Positions 24,533-32,131 of a DNA stretch of 41,860 bases are shown here, piece by piece; positions within the stretch are counted from its first letter, which is position 1; every line of letters starts with the position of its first letter. The position numbers and the translations under genes are program-made. The notes below the pieces were generated by a model. That model had not been told where the DNA came from, ran no database searches, and was given only the letters and a program-made list of their open reading frames with translations. Source of the DNA: CALGFH01 sp036003705 (lineage in GTDB: Bacteria; Actinomycetota; CALGFH01); NCBI GenBank assembly GCA_036003705.1, contig DASYSE010000085.1:1-41860 (forward strand), given 5' to 3'.

Positions 24533-25401
24533 TAGGCGCTCCAGCCGAGGTCTTCGCCGAGTGTCTCGTACAGCCGCCGGTTCGGCTCCCGGTAGTGCTC
24601 TACCAGCCGCGCCCGGACCTCGGCGCCCATCTGCCGGTAGTGGTGGGCGTTGTGCTTGTCGTAGGCGGACGGGGTGAAGGCAGGCAGGCCGAGGAAGTCG
24701 AGCACCTGCCGGAAGGTGCGGTCGGGCTCGCTGAAGAAGCGCTCGCTCGACAGCACCAGCAGCTGCTCGGAGGGGAACAGCGACCACCAGGTGGCCAGCT
24801 GCTCGTGGTAGCGCCCCCTGGCCAGGTAGGAATGGTGCTGGTGGGCGAAGCTGTTGTAGAGCGGCTCGGCCGCCATCCGCCGGGTCTCGCCGGCCAGCCG
24901 CGCCGGCTCGGCCTTGATCGCCTCCTCGAACGGCAGCGTCTCGAAGCCGCGGGCGACCTCGTGCTGGTAGTGGGAGTAGGCGCGACCCACCGGGTCGCGC
25001 AGCAGCGCGATCAGCTTGACCCGGGGCAGCTGCTCCGCGACCCGGTAGGGGACGTGGGGGTGGAACAGGTAGTACGGGCTGGCCTCGCCGGTGAGCAGCT
25101 CGACCCCGTGCCGCCTGGCCACGTACCAGGCAGCGAGCCTGGTCGGGAAGCGGGAGGCGTACCAGGCCATGCCGCGGCCGTAGTTGGTGTCGAAGAAGTG
25201 CACGCCCTTGGTGCGCAGCATGGTCCTGACCCCTGGGTGCTGGACCAGGTAGCGGTGCAGCGAGGTGGTCCCGGCCCGCTGGGCGCCGATGATCAGGTAG
25301 TCCGGCAGCAGGCGGAGGCCGGCGGTGGGGCGCGCGTAGGCCTGGGCGCTCCAGCGTGCCGCTCTCCTGGCCAGCTTGGTGGCCCCGTTCGCGGTGGTCA
25401 T
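24532..25401 (-). CDS. Sulfotransferase, heparan-sulfotransferase-like (3 of 4)
   Basis: A 289-residue Sulfotransfer_1 protein. The 5'-phosphosulfate loop is YLIIGAQRAGTTSLHRYL (35-52) and the 3'-phosphate block is IALLRDPVGRAYSHYQHE (131-148), the pattern of glycan sulfotransferases such as heparan N/O-sulfotransferases. Middle blocks KGVHFFDTNYGRGMAWY and LTGEASPYYLF are also typical. Start ATG at 25401. It lies between wzy and wzx in one run of minus-strand genes, which makes the repeat unit of the exported polysaccharide the most probable acceptor. No signal peptide, so sulfation would take place in the cytosol before flipping. Confidence 0.88.
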   Translation of the reverse strand: MTTANGATKLARRAARWSAQAYARPTAGLRLLPDYLIIGAQRAGTTSLHRYLVQHPGVRTMLRTKGVHFFDTNYGRGMAWYASRFPTRLAAWYVARRHGVELLTGEASPYYLFHPHVPYRVAEQLPRVKLIALLRDPVGRAYSHYQHEVARGFETLPFEEAIKAEPARLAGETRRMAAEPLYNSFAHQHHSYLARGRYHEQLATWWSLFPSEQLLVLSSERFFSEPDRTFRQVLDFLGLPAFTPSAYDKHNAHHYRQMGAEVRARLVEHYREPNRRLYETLGEDLGWSA

Positions 25402-25468
25402 GTGGTGTTGTCTCCTGGCGCGTTTGGCCGACCGAGCATAGTTGCTGGCCAGGTCCAGCGACAGGCCT

Positions 25469-26806
25469 CTACGCAGAAGACCTGAGCAGGTCCGGTCGGG
25501 TTCCGGATCGGCGGTCGGGGTTGGAAGCTTGAGCCTCCCGTTCCCGCCAGGCCACCGCCGCCACCACCATCATCAGGTGGAGCTGGGTCGGCATCATGTC
25601 GTAGTAGAGGAACTCGAGCACGCCGATCAGCAGCATGACGTGGCACCACAAGGGCGGCCCGGTGGCGCCCCGGTGGGAGACCCACAGCACCCACAGCCAC
25701 CAGCCGAGGAAGAAGGCCAGGCCGGGCACCCCATGGGAGAAGATCACCAGGTAGACCTGGCCGTGGGTGCCGATGTCGGGAGCGTTGGGCGTTTCGGTCG
25801 ACTCTCGCGGCCCGCCGTAGCCGAGCAGCGGCCGCTCGAACGCCCCCCTGACCGCCTGCCCGCTGAGGCTCTCCCGGCGCTCGTTGCTGTGCTGGTGGGT
25901 CAGCCGGTCGTCGACGTAGCGCTCCAGCGGGGTGAGAACGACCAGGGCGGCCACCAGGGCGAGGAAGCCGACGATGGCCAGCAGCGCCCTGGCATTGCCG
26001 CGCAGCGCCACCCGGAGGGCCGCGTACACCAGGCCGACGCCGAGGCCGACCCACAGGCCGCGGTTGGCCGATATCACGATCGGGACCAGCGAGGCGACGA
26101 CCAGCAGCCGGATCAGGTTGCGGGTCAGGTAGGAGCGGACCAGGCCAAGCGCCGCCAGGGCCATCGGGGTGAGCAGGCCGACCGACCCACCCCACTCGTT
26201 GGTGTAGGTGAACGGGGCCGCCGGCCGGGTCAGGGCGTAGCCGATGAAGGTCTGGACCTGGGCGAGCTTGGGGCTGAACACGTCCTGGGCGTAGGCGCTG
26301 CTGGCGAGCTGTTCGGGCAGCAGCAGGAGGACGGGGGTGGTGAGCTTGAAGTCGGGGGCGGCAAGGGCGGCGAACCCGAAGCAGATCACCGTCGCCCAGA
26401 ACAGGGCCAGAGCAAGCACGATCCGCCTGGTCGGCATCGCCGACCGCGGCAGGTTGTAGACGTACAGGAACATCACCGTCATCGACAGGTACAGCGCGCC
26501 CCGATAGGAGAAGGCGTACCAGCGCCTGGTCTCGTCGAGCTGGGTCGCCGACAGCAGCATCCAGAACAGGAAGGCCAGCCACAGCCCGAACCCCTTGGGC
26601 ACCCGGACCCGGCCCCTGGCCAGCAGCCAGGCCAGCATCGGCACGGCGAACAGGATGCAGATGATCGAGGAGAGGCCGAGTGCCCACCAGACCGGGAAGG
26701 CGCCGAACAGCAGCAGCACCGGCCAGCCCTCGGGCAGGCCGGAGCGCCGGGGACCCGGCTGCGCCGCCACCCCCGTCGAGCTCACCTCGCCACTGCGCTC
26801 GGGCAC
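25469..26806 (-). CDS. O-antigen ligase/polymerase family protein (Wzy-like)
   Basis: A 445-residue membrane protein with about 11-12 helices and a long external loop (~175-215 region plus LTHQHSNERRESLSGQAVRG at ~285-305) ending in GTHGQVYLVIFSHGVPGL, the pattern of the Wzy_C/O-antigen ligase family. It would polymerise flipped repeat units on the outer face of the membrane. GTG at 26806 lies within the 3' arm of a 17-bp hairpin; an alternative GTG at 26785, just past the hairpin, would shorten it by seven residues. The N-terminal ~27 residues are polar and cytosolic. Confidence 0.85.
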   Translation of the reverse strand: MPERSGEVSSTGVAAQPGPRRSGLPEGWPVLLLFGAFPVWWALGLSSIICILFAVPMLAWLLARGRVRVPKGFGLWLAFLFWMLLSATQLDETRRWYAFSYRGALYLSMTVMFLYVYNLPRSAMPTRRIVLALALFWATVICFGFAALAAPDFKLTTPVLLLLPEQLASSAYAQDVFSPKLAQVQTFIGYALTRPAAPFTYTNEWGGSVGLLTPMALAALGLVRSYLTRNLIRLLVVASLVPIVISANRGLWVGLGVGLVYAALRVALRGNARALLAIVGFLALVAALVVLTPLERYVDDRLTHQHSNERRESLSGQAVRGAFERPLLGYGGPRESTETPNAPDIGTHGQVYLVIFSHGVPGLAFFLGWWLWVLWVSHRGATGPPLWCHVMLLIGVLEFLYYDMMPTQLHLMMVVAAVAWREREAQASNPDRRSGTRPDLLRSSA

Positions 26807-26838
26807 CCGACCAGGATAGGCGGTCGGGTGCCCGAGCG
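26796..26838. promoter_or_regulatory. 17-bp perfect inverted repeat covering the wzy start
   Basis: Arms at 26796-26812 and 26822-26838 are perfectly complementary, with a 9-base spacer. On the minus-strand transcript the hairpin lies between the GH26 stop (26855) and the wzy coding region, and the wzy GTG (26806-26804) sits in its 3' arm. It can be a terminator for the GH26 gene (no U-tract follows) or a structure that limits wzy translation. Confidence 0.55.
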
Positions 26839-26854
26839 ACAGGTCAGCGCCGTG

Positions 26855-28942
26855 CTAGTGCAACCGGTTCAGGTGGGCGTCGCGGCCGATGTCGCGGTAG
26901 GCGGCCACCGAGGCGCTGGAGCTGGTGATGCGCCAGTCGCACTTGTGGTCGTTGTTGAAGTAGACCAGCGCCTTGAGCCGGGTCCGGGTGGTCCTGAGCT
27001 GGGTCAGCTCGTCGCGGAACCACTCGGCCTTGCTCGGCATGCCCGCCGCCTGCTCGCGCAGGCCGTACTCGGCCAGCATCAGCGGCTTGCCGGGGGTGTG
27101 GGCGGCCGTCCAGTCGTAGAACGGCTTGGTGATCTGGGCGAACGAGCGGCCCTTCTGGTCGGCCTTGCAGCCGTACCAGTTGTAGGGGTCGTAGGCGATC
27201 CAGTCGACGTACTGGTCGCCCGGGTACAGGGTCGGGTAGATGCTCCCGTAGCCGCCGACGTACCCCATCATGTTCCAGACGAACAGCACGTTGTCGGCGC
27301 CGACGCGGTTGAACACGTCGACCACGCGGCGGAACGCGCGGGCGTAGTCGGCCGGCTGGCCGGCGGCGCCGATGTCGTTCTCCGGCTCGTGGTGGAAGGC
27401 CAGGAACAGCTTGCGGCCGAACGCCTTGAGCCGGGTGGCGGTCTCGGTGATCTGGCCGTCCTGGCTGCCGTTGGCCACCGCCGGCCAGGAGCCTGGGGAC
27501 TTCCAGTTGATCAGCAGCAGCCGTCCCTCGGCGGCCAGGGAGCGCTCCTCGGCGGTCGGGAAGTCCTGCGTCCACTGGTGGTAGAAGTGGACGATGTCGA
27601 ACTTCCGCCCCATCTGCGCCTCCCAGGCGCGGTCGAACTTGCTGGTGCCCCACAGCGCGCCCGAGTTGGGGGCCATCACGCTGTTGAACCCGGCCGGTCC
27701 CGGCGAGGGCCCACTGCCCGGCGACGAGGTGGGCGGCGTGGTCGACGGGGGTGGGCGGGTGCTGCTGGTCGGGGGCCTGGTGGTGGTGCTGCTGCTGGCC
27801 GGTGGCAGCGGCCCGGTCTGGAAGTGCGGGTCGAGGGCCAGCCGCTTGAACCCCTCGAACGAGCGGCCGGAGGAGGCGACCCGGTAGTCGCAGGCCTTGG
27901 TGGCGTCGAAGTAGATCAGGGCCTGGACTCCTGGCATCTCGGTGGTCAGGTCCCTTGCCGCGTTGTCGAACCAGGCGGCCTTGCGCCCGGCGGCGGCGGC
28001 GTCCTCGACCGAGCCGGTCTCGCCGATCATCAGCGGCTTGCCGTGCGAGCTGCCCCACACGTAGAAGTCGCCGAAGATGTCGGACAGTTCCCGCCAGCCG
28101 GTCTCCGTGCCACCGGCCTGCCCGCCATCACCAACCGGCCCCACCCCACTGTCTGTGCCACCGGCCTGCCGGCCATCGCCAACCGGCTCCAGCCCATTGG
28201 TCTGGGGCCGGCAACCGGGACCGTTGTAGCCGTCGGCGGCGATCCAGTCGACCTGGTCGTCGCCCGGGTAGAACCGGTCGGCGGAGTCGCTGGCGAACGC
28301 GGCCGCGGTCGGCGCCCACACGAACGAGGCCGGCAGGCCGGCGAAGATCTCGCGGACGTGGCGCCAGGCGGCGACGAAGCGCTCCGGCGAGCCCACCCAG
28401 GAGCTGTTGCGGGGCTCGTCCATGCGGTGGGCGTAGCGGAGGTAGACCGGCTTGCCCAGTCCGCGCACGCCCTCGGCCAGCTGCCGCAGGTAGACGTCGT
28501 GGCGGCCCTGGGCGATCTCGGCCGTGCTGGCGCCGTTGCCGATGGTGATCAGCGGGATGCGCCCCATCTCCACGTCCCAGGCGGGACGCCAGCCGAGCTG
28601 GCTGCCGAACGGCACGTAGGTGTGGTCGATGGCCAGCCGCCGGCCGATGCGGCCCTCCAGCTCGAGCACGGCCTGCTGCTGGGCCGCCCTGGTGTGGGAG
28701 CCGGTCGGCTGGACGTAGGCGCCGAGCCAGGCCGCGGTGGGGGTCAGCCCCGAGGAGCCCTGGGCACCGGGCGGCGGGAACGCCCGGGCCGACACGGTCA
28801 GGGCGCCGACCAGGCCGGCCAGCAGGAGCAGGGCGGTGAGGACACGGGGACCGCGACGCGGCGCTTGGCCTGCTGACTGGAGGTGGCGGGGACCGGCGGG
28901 GCTGCGTGCGGGCTGCCGACAGTGGCGGGGGGATGGGCGCAA
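26855..28942 (-). CDS. Secreted protein with two GH26-like glycosidase domains
   Basis: A 695-residue protein: Sec/anchor helix (~34-54), GH26-like domain 1 (~70-385), Thr/Pro/Ser-rich linker (~388-425), GH26-like domain 2 (~428-690). GH26 enzymes are beta-mannanases and related endoglycosidases. Domain 2 keeps the acid/base region (FLAFHHEPEN) and nucleophile region (PLMLAEYG). Domain 1 keeps the nucleophile region (PLMIGETG) but has AHRMDEP where family members have H-E-M-N, so its acid/base Glu is missing. Domain 1 also holds a short tandem-repeat insertion. TTG at 28942 is chosen for its AGGAGGA ribosome site. It lies inside the polysaccharide locus and probably trims or releases the polymer. 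Confidence 0.82.
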   Translation of the reverse strand: MRPSPRHCRQPARSPAGPRHLQSAGQAPRRGPRVLTALLLLAGLVGALTVSARAFPPPGAQGSSGLTPTAAWLGAYVQPTGSHTRAAQQQAVLELEGRIGRRLAIDHTYVPFGSQLGWRPAWDVEMGRIPLITIGNGASTAEIAQGRHDVYLRQLAEGVRGLGKPVYLRYAHRMDEPRNSSWVGSPERFVAAWRHVREIFAGLPASFVWAPTAAAFASDSADRFYPGDDQVDWIAADGYNGPGCRPQTNGLEPVGDGRQAGGTDSGVGPVGDGGQAGGTETGWRELSDIFGDFYVWGSSHGKPLMIGETGSVEDAAAAGRKAAWFDNAARDLTTEMPGVQALIYFDATKACDYRVASSGRSFEGFKRLALDPHFQTGPLPPASSSTTTRPPTSSTRPPPSTTPPTSSPGSGPSPGPAGFNSVMAPNSGALWGTSKFDRAWEAQMGRKFDIVHFYHQWTQDFPTAEERSLAAEGRLLLINWKSPGSWPAVANGSQDGQITETATRLKAFGRKLFLAFHHEPENDIGAAGQPADYARAFRRVVDVFNRVGADNVLFVWNMMGYVGGYGSIYPTLYPGDQYVDWIAYDPYNWYGCKADQKGRSFAQITKPFYDWTAAHTPGKPLMLAEYGLREQAAGMPSKAEWFRDELTQLRTTRTRLKALVYFNNDHKCDWRITSSSASVAAYRDIGRDAHLNRLH
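28101..28199. repeat. Two ~48-bp tandem repeat units inserted in GH26 domain 1
   Basis: Two near-identical units each encode VGDG(R/G)QAGGT(D/E)(S/T)G in frame on the minus strand. They lie between GCRPQTNG and WRELSDIFGDF of the first GH26-like domain, where domain 2 has only a short loop. The repeats look like a recent small insertion or slippage expansion that stayed in frame. Confidence 0.6.
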
Positions 28943-29204
28943 CGCTGGCTCCTCCTGGTGAACGTCTCACCATGGACGGGAGGCGTGGAGCCTCTGGCCG
29001 TACATGAGCGACCCTCCGGGGGGATCCAGGCGTCCCTGGCGGGGCGGGCCACTCGGCGGTGCTGCGGGCCTTGGGGGGAAGGTCCGCATCATGTGGGGGG
29101 ATGGAATGGCTGCGCCGATCTAACCAAGACCAGGATTCGTCGGTCAAATCCGTGCTTGGCTGGCAGGAGCGACTAAGGCCGGTAGATGCCGCGCCGTCGG
29201 GGCG
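28943..29204. promoter_or_regulatory. Intergenic leader/promoter region of the GH26 gene
   Basis: 262 bases without a gene between the GT2 stop and the GH26 TTG start. This is the largest gap inside the minus-strand polysaccharide locus, so a secondary promoter for the GH26-wzy-wzx half is likely. I see one short hairpin (GAGGC at 28980-28984 with GCCTC at 28990-28994) but no recognisable riboswitch or clear -35/-10 pair. Confidence 0.4.
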
Positions 29205-30128
29205 CTAGATGCCCTTGCCGGCCGCGTGGGCCAGGCGTACCACCGTCTTGACCCCGACCAGGCGGAGGCTGACCGCCAGGGCGAGGTAGGCGCGGCGCTC
29301 GCGGCGGTTGAGGGACAGGGTCTGGCGGGCCCAGCTCCTCGCCGGCCCCCGCTCCCCCAGCGCCGCGTGGGCGAAGGCGATCTGGCCGTAGATGCGGGCC
29401 AGCCCCGACGGCTCCTGCTGCAGCTCCCGGTGCTTGTCGACCAGGTAGGTGAGGGCGGCGATGATGGTGCGCCAGCGGTCGGCGAAGAACGACGACTGGT
29501 GCCAGTGGACCACCACCAGCGCCTCGGGCACGGCCAGCACCGGCGCGTGCCTGGCCGCCCGCAGCAGCCACTCGTAGTCCTCGGCGTAGCTGCCGGGGAT
29601 CTGCTCGTCGACCAGGCCGATGCTGTCCAGCAGCTGCCGGCGGCGGGCCAGCACGGTCGAGGGATGCAGCTCGGTCATGCGCGACAGCAGCAGCTGGCGG
29701 TGGGTGACGACGGTGGTGGGGGCCAGCCGGGTGGTGGTGCGGTCGTGGTAGCGGACCAGGATGCCGGTGGTGGAGACGGCCGCGTCGGGCCGGGCCATCA
29801 GCTGCCCGGCCTGCCTGGCCAGCTTGTCCGGCAACCACTCGTCGTCGTCGTCGCAGAAGGCGACCAGCTCGCCGGTGGCCCGCATGATGCCGCTGTTGCG
29901 GGCCCCGGCCAGGCCGGGGCTGCGCCCATTCCGGATCAGCACCAGGCGGCGGTCGGGTGGCAGCTCCGCCCACGACAGGTCGGGGTCGCTCTGGTCGAAC
30001 ACCACCACGCACTCGATCGGCCCCTGGTAGGTCTGCCCGAGGATCGCGGTCACGGCCCGGCGCAGCAGCTCCGGCCGGTCCCGGGTGGGAACCACCACGC
30101 TGACCGGCGGCGCCGCCTCAGCGGCCAC
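29205..30128 (-). CDS. GT2-family glycosyltransferase
   Basis: A 307-residue GT-A enzyme. The N-terminus has the GT2 start VSVVVPTRDRPELLRRAVTA, and the catalytic metal site is a run of acids in LVAFCDDDDEWLPDKL (about residue 95), with the later catalytic region SYAEDYEWLLRAA (ED at ~185). No membrane helix, so it should act on the cytosolic face, adding one sugar to the lipid-linked repeat unit. GTG at 30128 overlaps the upstream sulfotransferase stop by 11 bases. It is one of very few glycosyltransferases in the locus. Donor and linkage cannot be predicted. Confidence 0.88.
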   Translation of the reverse strand: MAAEAAPPVSVVVPTRDRPELLRRAVTAILGQTYQGPIECVVVFDQSDPDLSWAELPPDRRLVLIRNGRSPGLAGARNSGIMRATGELVAFCDDDDEWLPDKLARQAGQLMARPDAAVSTTGILVRYHDRTTTRLAPTTVVTHRQLLLSRMTELHPSTVLARRRQLLDSIGLVDEQIPGSYAEDYEWLLRAARHAPVLAVPEALVVVHWHQSSFFADRWRTIIAALTYLVDKHRELQQEPSGLARIYGQIAFAHAALGERGPARSWARQTLSLNRRERRAYLALAVSLRLVGVKTVVRLAHAAGKGI

Positions 30129-31119
30129 GGCCGCCTCCGCGCAGGTAGCCGTAGCGCAGCAGCAGCGGCCAGGTCGAGGTCACGGTGAGCAGCCGGTGCC
30201 GGCGGCCCAGCTCGCCCCGCCACTCCTCGTCGACCCGGAGCGGGACGCGGCCGCTCCGGAAGCGCATCGGGTTGCCGGCCAGGGCGTGGCTGGGGCCGAG
30301 CTCGACCCAGCCGTCACCGACGAAGCCGAGCTCGCCGGCGGCCGGGGGGTGGCCGGCGTGGTCCAGGACGCGGGTCAGCTCCCGCGCCGGGTCGCGCACC
30401 AGCGACTCGTAGCGCAGCAGCACGGTGGGCACGCCAAGCCCGCGCAGCAGGTGGAACAGCAGGTTGTAGCAGACGTACCGGGCGCTCATGCGCAGCGGGG
30501 TGTCGGTGGCCATGAGGGCGTCGCCGTCGACCACCTCGGCCCGCCGCATCAGCTTGGTCCAGGAGAACGCCACCCCGCGGCTGTCGCGGACCAGATGGAC
30601 CAGGCGCAGGTCCAGTCCGCGCATGCGCCGGACCAGGAAGCCGTGGGAGGCGTGCTTGCTCGCGTCGACCAGCAGCGGCCGGCCGGAGACCTGCCTGATC
30701 GCCTCGTACAGCCGCTCGAGCAGGTCGAGGTAGCGGCGCAGCCGGGCCCGGTAGGAGGGCCACAGGGCCGGAAGGACCATCAGCGGGACGAACCGGTTGC
30801 GGTCGACCGACCCCTTGAGGGCCAGCACCTCCTCGACGTCCAGGGCGTCCCAGCCGCCGAACGCCACCTCGCCGACCCGGTGCCAGAACTGGCAGTCGCG
30901 GAAGCGCTGCCCGCAGCCGCAGCGGTTGTTCTCGGCCAGGCCCCGTTCCCAGACGTGGACCAGCTCCCCCACCGACCAGACGTCGTCGAGCCGTCCGAGC
31001 ATGCGGTCCAGCAAGGTGCTGCCGCTGCGCCCGAGCCCGCCGATGAACAGCACCCGCACCGGCCCGTCCAGCCGGGGCCGCCCGTCCGGGGACCCGGACT
31101 CCACCGCCGCGGAGCTCAT
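30118..31119 (-). CDS. Sulfotransferase family protein (4 of 4)
   Basis: A 333-residue sulfotransferase. The 5'-phosphosulfate loop is FIGGLGRSGSTLLDRML (25-41) and the 3'-phosphate block is LVHLVRDSRGVAFSWTKL (173-190). Between them lies a short cysteine motif NRCGCGQRFRDCQFW (65-79), common in bacterial members of this branch and possibly metal-binding. ATG at 31119 overlaps the stop of the PssE-like gene (ATGA), and the 3' end overlaps the GT2 gene, so it is coupled to glycan assembly on both sides. Most likely it sulfates a sugar of the lipid-linked repeat. Confidence 0.85.
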   Translation of the reverse strand: MSSAAVESGSPDGRPRLDGPVRVLFIGGLGRSGSTLLDRMLGRLDDVWSVGELVHVWERGLAENNRCGCGQRFRDCQFWHRVGEVAFGGWDALDVEEVLALKGSVDRNRFVPLMVLPALWPSYRARLRRYLDLLERLYEAIRQVSGRPLLVDASKHASHGFLVRRMRGLDLRLVHLVRDSRGVAFSWTKLMRRAEVVDGDALMATDTPLRMSARYVCYNLLFHLLRGLGVPTVLLRYESLVRDPARELTRVLDHAGHPPAAGELGFVGDGWVELGPSHALAGNPMRFRSGRVPLRVDEEWRGELGRRHRLLTVTSTWPLLLRYGYLRGGGRGR

Positions 31120-31676
31120 CTGGCCGTCTCCGGCCGGGGCGCGCGCCGGTCGGTGACAAGGCCGTCGACCAGGCGGCCGAACTCGCGCACCGCCGTGGCC
31201 GTGGCCCGGTCCTCGGGGCCGGCCCGAAAGGCGGCCGGCTCGGCGGCCACCCGGTCGAGCAGCCGGTGCAGGTCGGCCTGCGTCTCGGCCAGGAACACGT
31301 CGCCGCCCTCGGCGGCCAGGCGGCGCGAGAAGGCCACCTGGTGGTCGTCGACGTGCTCGCCCAGCCGATGCTGGCGCGGGACGACGATCGGGATGACGCC
31401 CATGTGCCGGGCTCCCAGGATCGTCCCGGGGCCGCCGTGGCAGACGACCGCGGTCGCCTCCCGCATGGCCGTCTGCAGGGCGTCGAACTCCAGGTAGGCC
31501 TGCCAGTCGGCAGGGCCGGCCGGCGGGGCCGAGGTGCCGGTCTGCATCAGGCAGCGCAGCTCCCGCCGCTCGCCGGCCAGCCAGGCGTCGACCCAGCGCA
31601 CCAGGCGGTCGAACGGGTGGTGATCGGTGCCGACGGTGACCAGCAGCAGCTGCCCCGGTGACCCGGGTGCCGTCAC
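31116..31676 (-). CDS. PssE/Alg13-like glycosyltransferase catalytic subunit
   Basis: A 186-residue protein equal to the C-terminal half of a GT28/MurG-type enzyme: the N-terminal LLLVTVGTDHHPFDRLVRWV and the donor-binding VVCHGGPGTILGARHMGVIPIVVPR are clear. In split enzymes (PssD/PssE, CpsF/CpsG, Alg14/Alg13) this subunit binds the nucleotide sugar while the partner sits on the membrane. GTG at 31676 overlaps the partner's stop (GTGA). It transfers the second sugar to the undecaprenyl-linked acceptor in known systems; the sugar here is not known. Confidence 0.86.
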   Translation of the reverse strand: MTAPGSPGQLLLVTVGTDHHPFDRLVRWVDAWLAGERRELRCLMQTGTSAPPAGPADWQAYLEFDALQTAMREATAVVCHGGPGTILGARHMGVIPIVVPRQHRLGEHVDDHQVAFSRRLAAEGGDVFLAETQADLHRLLDRVAAEPAAFRAGPEDRATATAVREFGRLVDGLVTDRRAPRPETAR

Positions 31677-32122
31677 AGCAGGCTCCCGATGACTTTGCCC
31701 TTGGGGTAGTTGCGGCGCTGCTCTTCCCACTGGAGCAGGAACAGGTCGCTGAACGGGTAGCACAGGCGGCCGGTCATGGTCGGCGAGTCGATGCGGTCGT
31801 ACACCTCGACGTAGACCGTCCGCTTGCCGAACAGCTTGGCCATCAGGAAGAACGGGAAGGCGACCCCGGCGCCGCTGGAGACCACCACGTCGGGCCGGTA
31901 GGAGCGCAGCAGCTTCCAGGCCAGGGCGGCGTTGCGGACCAGGTTGCGCAGGTTGCGGGTGGTCGGGTGGTACGCCCAGGCGACCTGCTCGCCGGCGAGC
32001 AGGGAGGTGCTGTCCAGCTTCTCGAAGGTCACCCACTGACGATCGTGCTGTTCCCACCATGGCTTGAGGTTGTGGAGCTGGATCAGGTGGCCACCGGAGG
32101 AGCTGACCAGCAGGACGCGCAT
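31673..32122 (-). CDS. PssD/Alg14-like glycosyltransferase membrane subunit
   Basis: A 149-residue protein equal to the N-terminal half of a GT28-type enzyme: MRVLLVSSSGGHLIQLHNL holds the GGH loop, then PDVVVSSGAGVAFPFFLMAK and the C-terminal LCYPFSDLFLLQWEEQ. It anchors the catalytic PssE-like subunit at the membrane and binds the lipid acceptor. The gene is 10 bases after the phosphoglycosyltransferase and overlaps its PssE partner by four bases. ATG start at 32122. Order WbaP-PssD-PssE is the classical start of a Gram-positive capsule repeat unit. Confidence 0.87.
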   Translation of the reverse strand: MRVLLVSSSGGHLIQLHNLKPWWEQHDRQWVTFEKLDSTSLLAGEQVAWAYHPTTRNLRNLVRNAALAWKLLRSYRPDVVVSSGAGVAFPFFLMAKLFGKRTVYVEVYDRIDSPTMTGRLCYPFSDLFLLQWEEQRRNYPKGKVIGSLL

Positions 32123-32131
32123 GGCGGCGTC

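Noticed and set aside
25442..28876. Open plus-strand frame of 1144 codons opposite wzy and GH26 genes
   Set aside because: Composition typical of an antisense shadow, no motif, no ribosome site, and both opposite-strand genes have clear families.
28943..29204. c-di-GMP or c-di-AMP riboswitch in the GH26 leader
   Set aside because: Short hairpins exist but the conserved core sequences of these riboswitches are not found.
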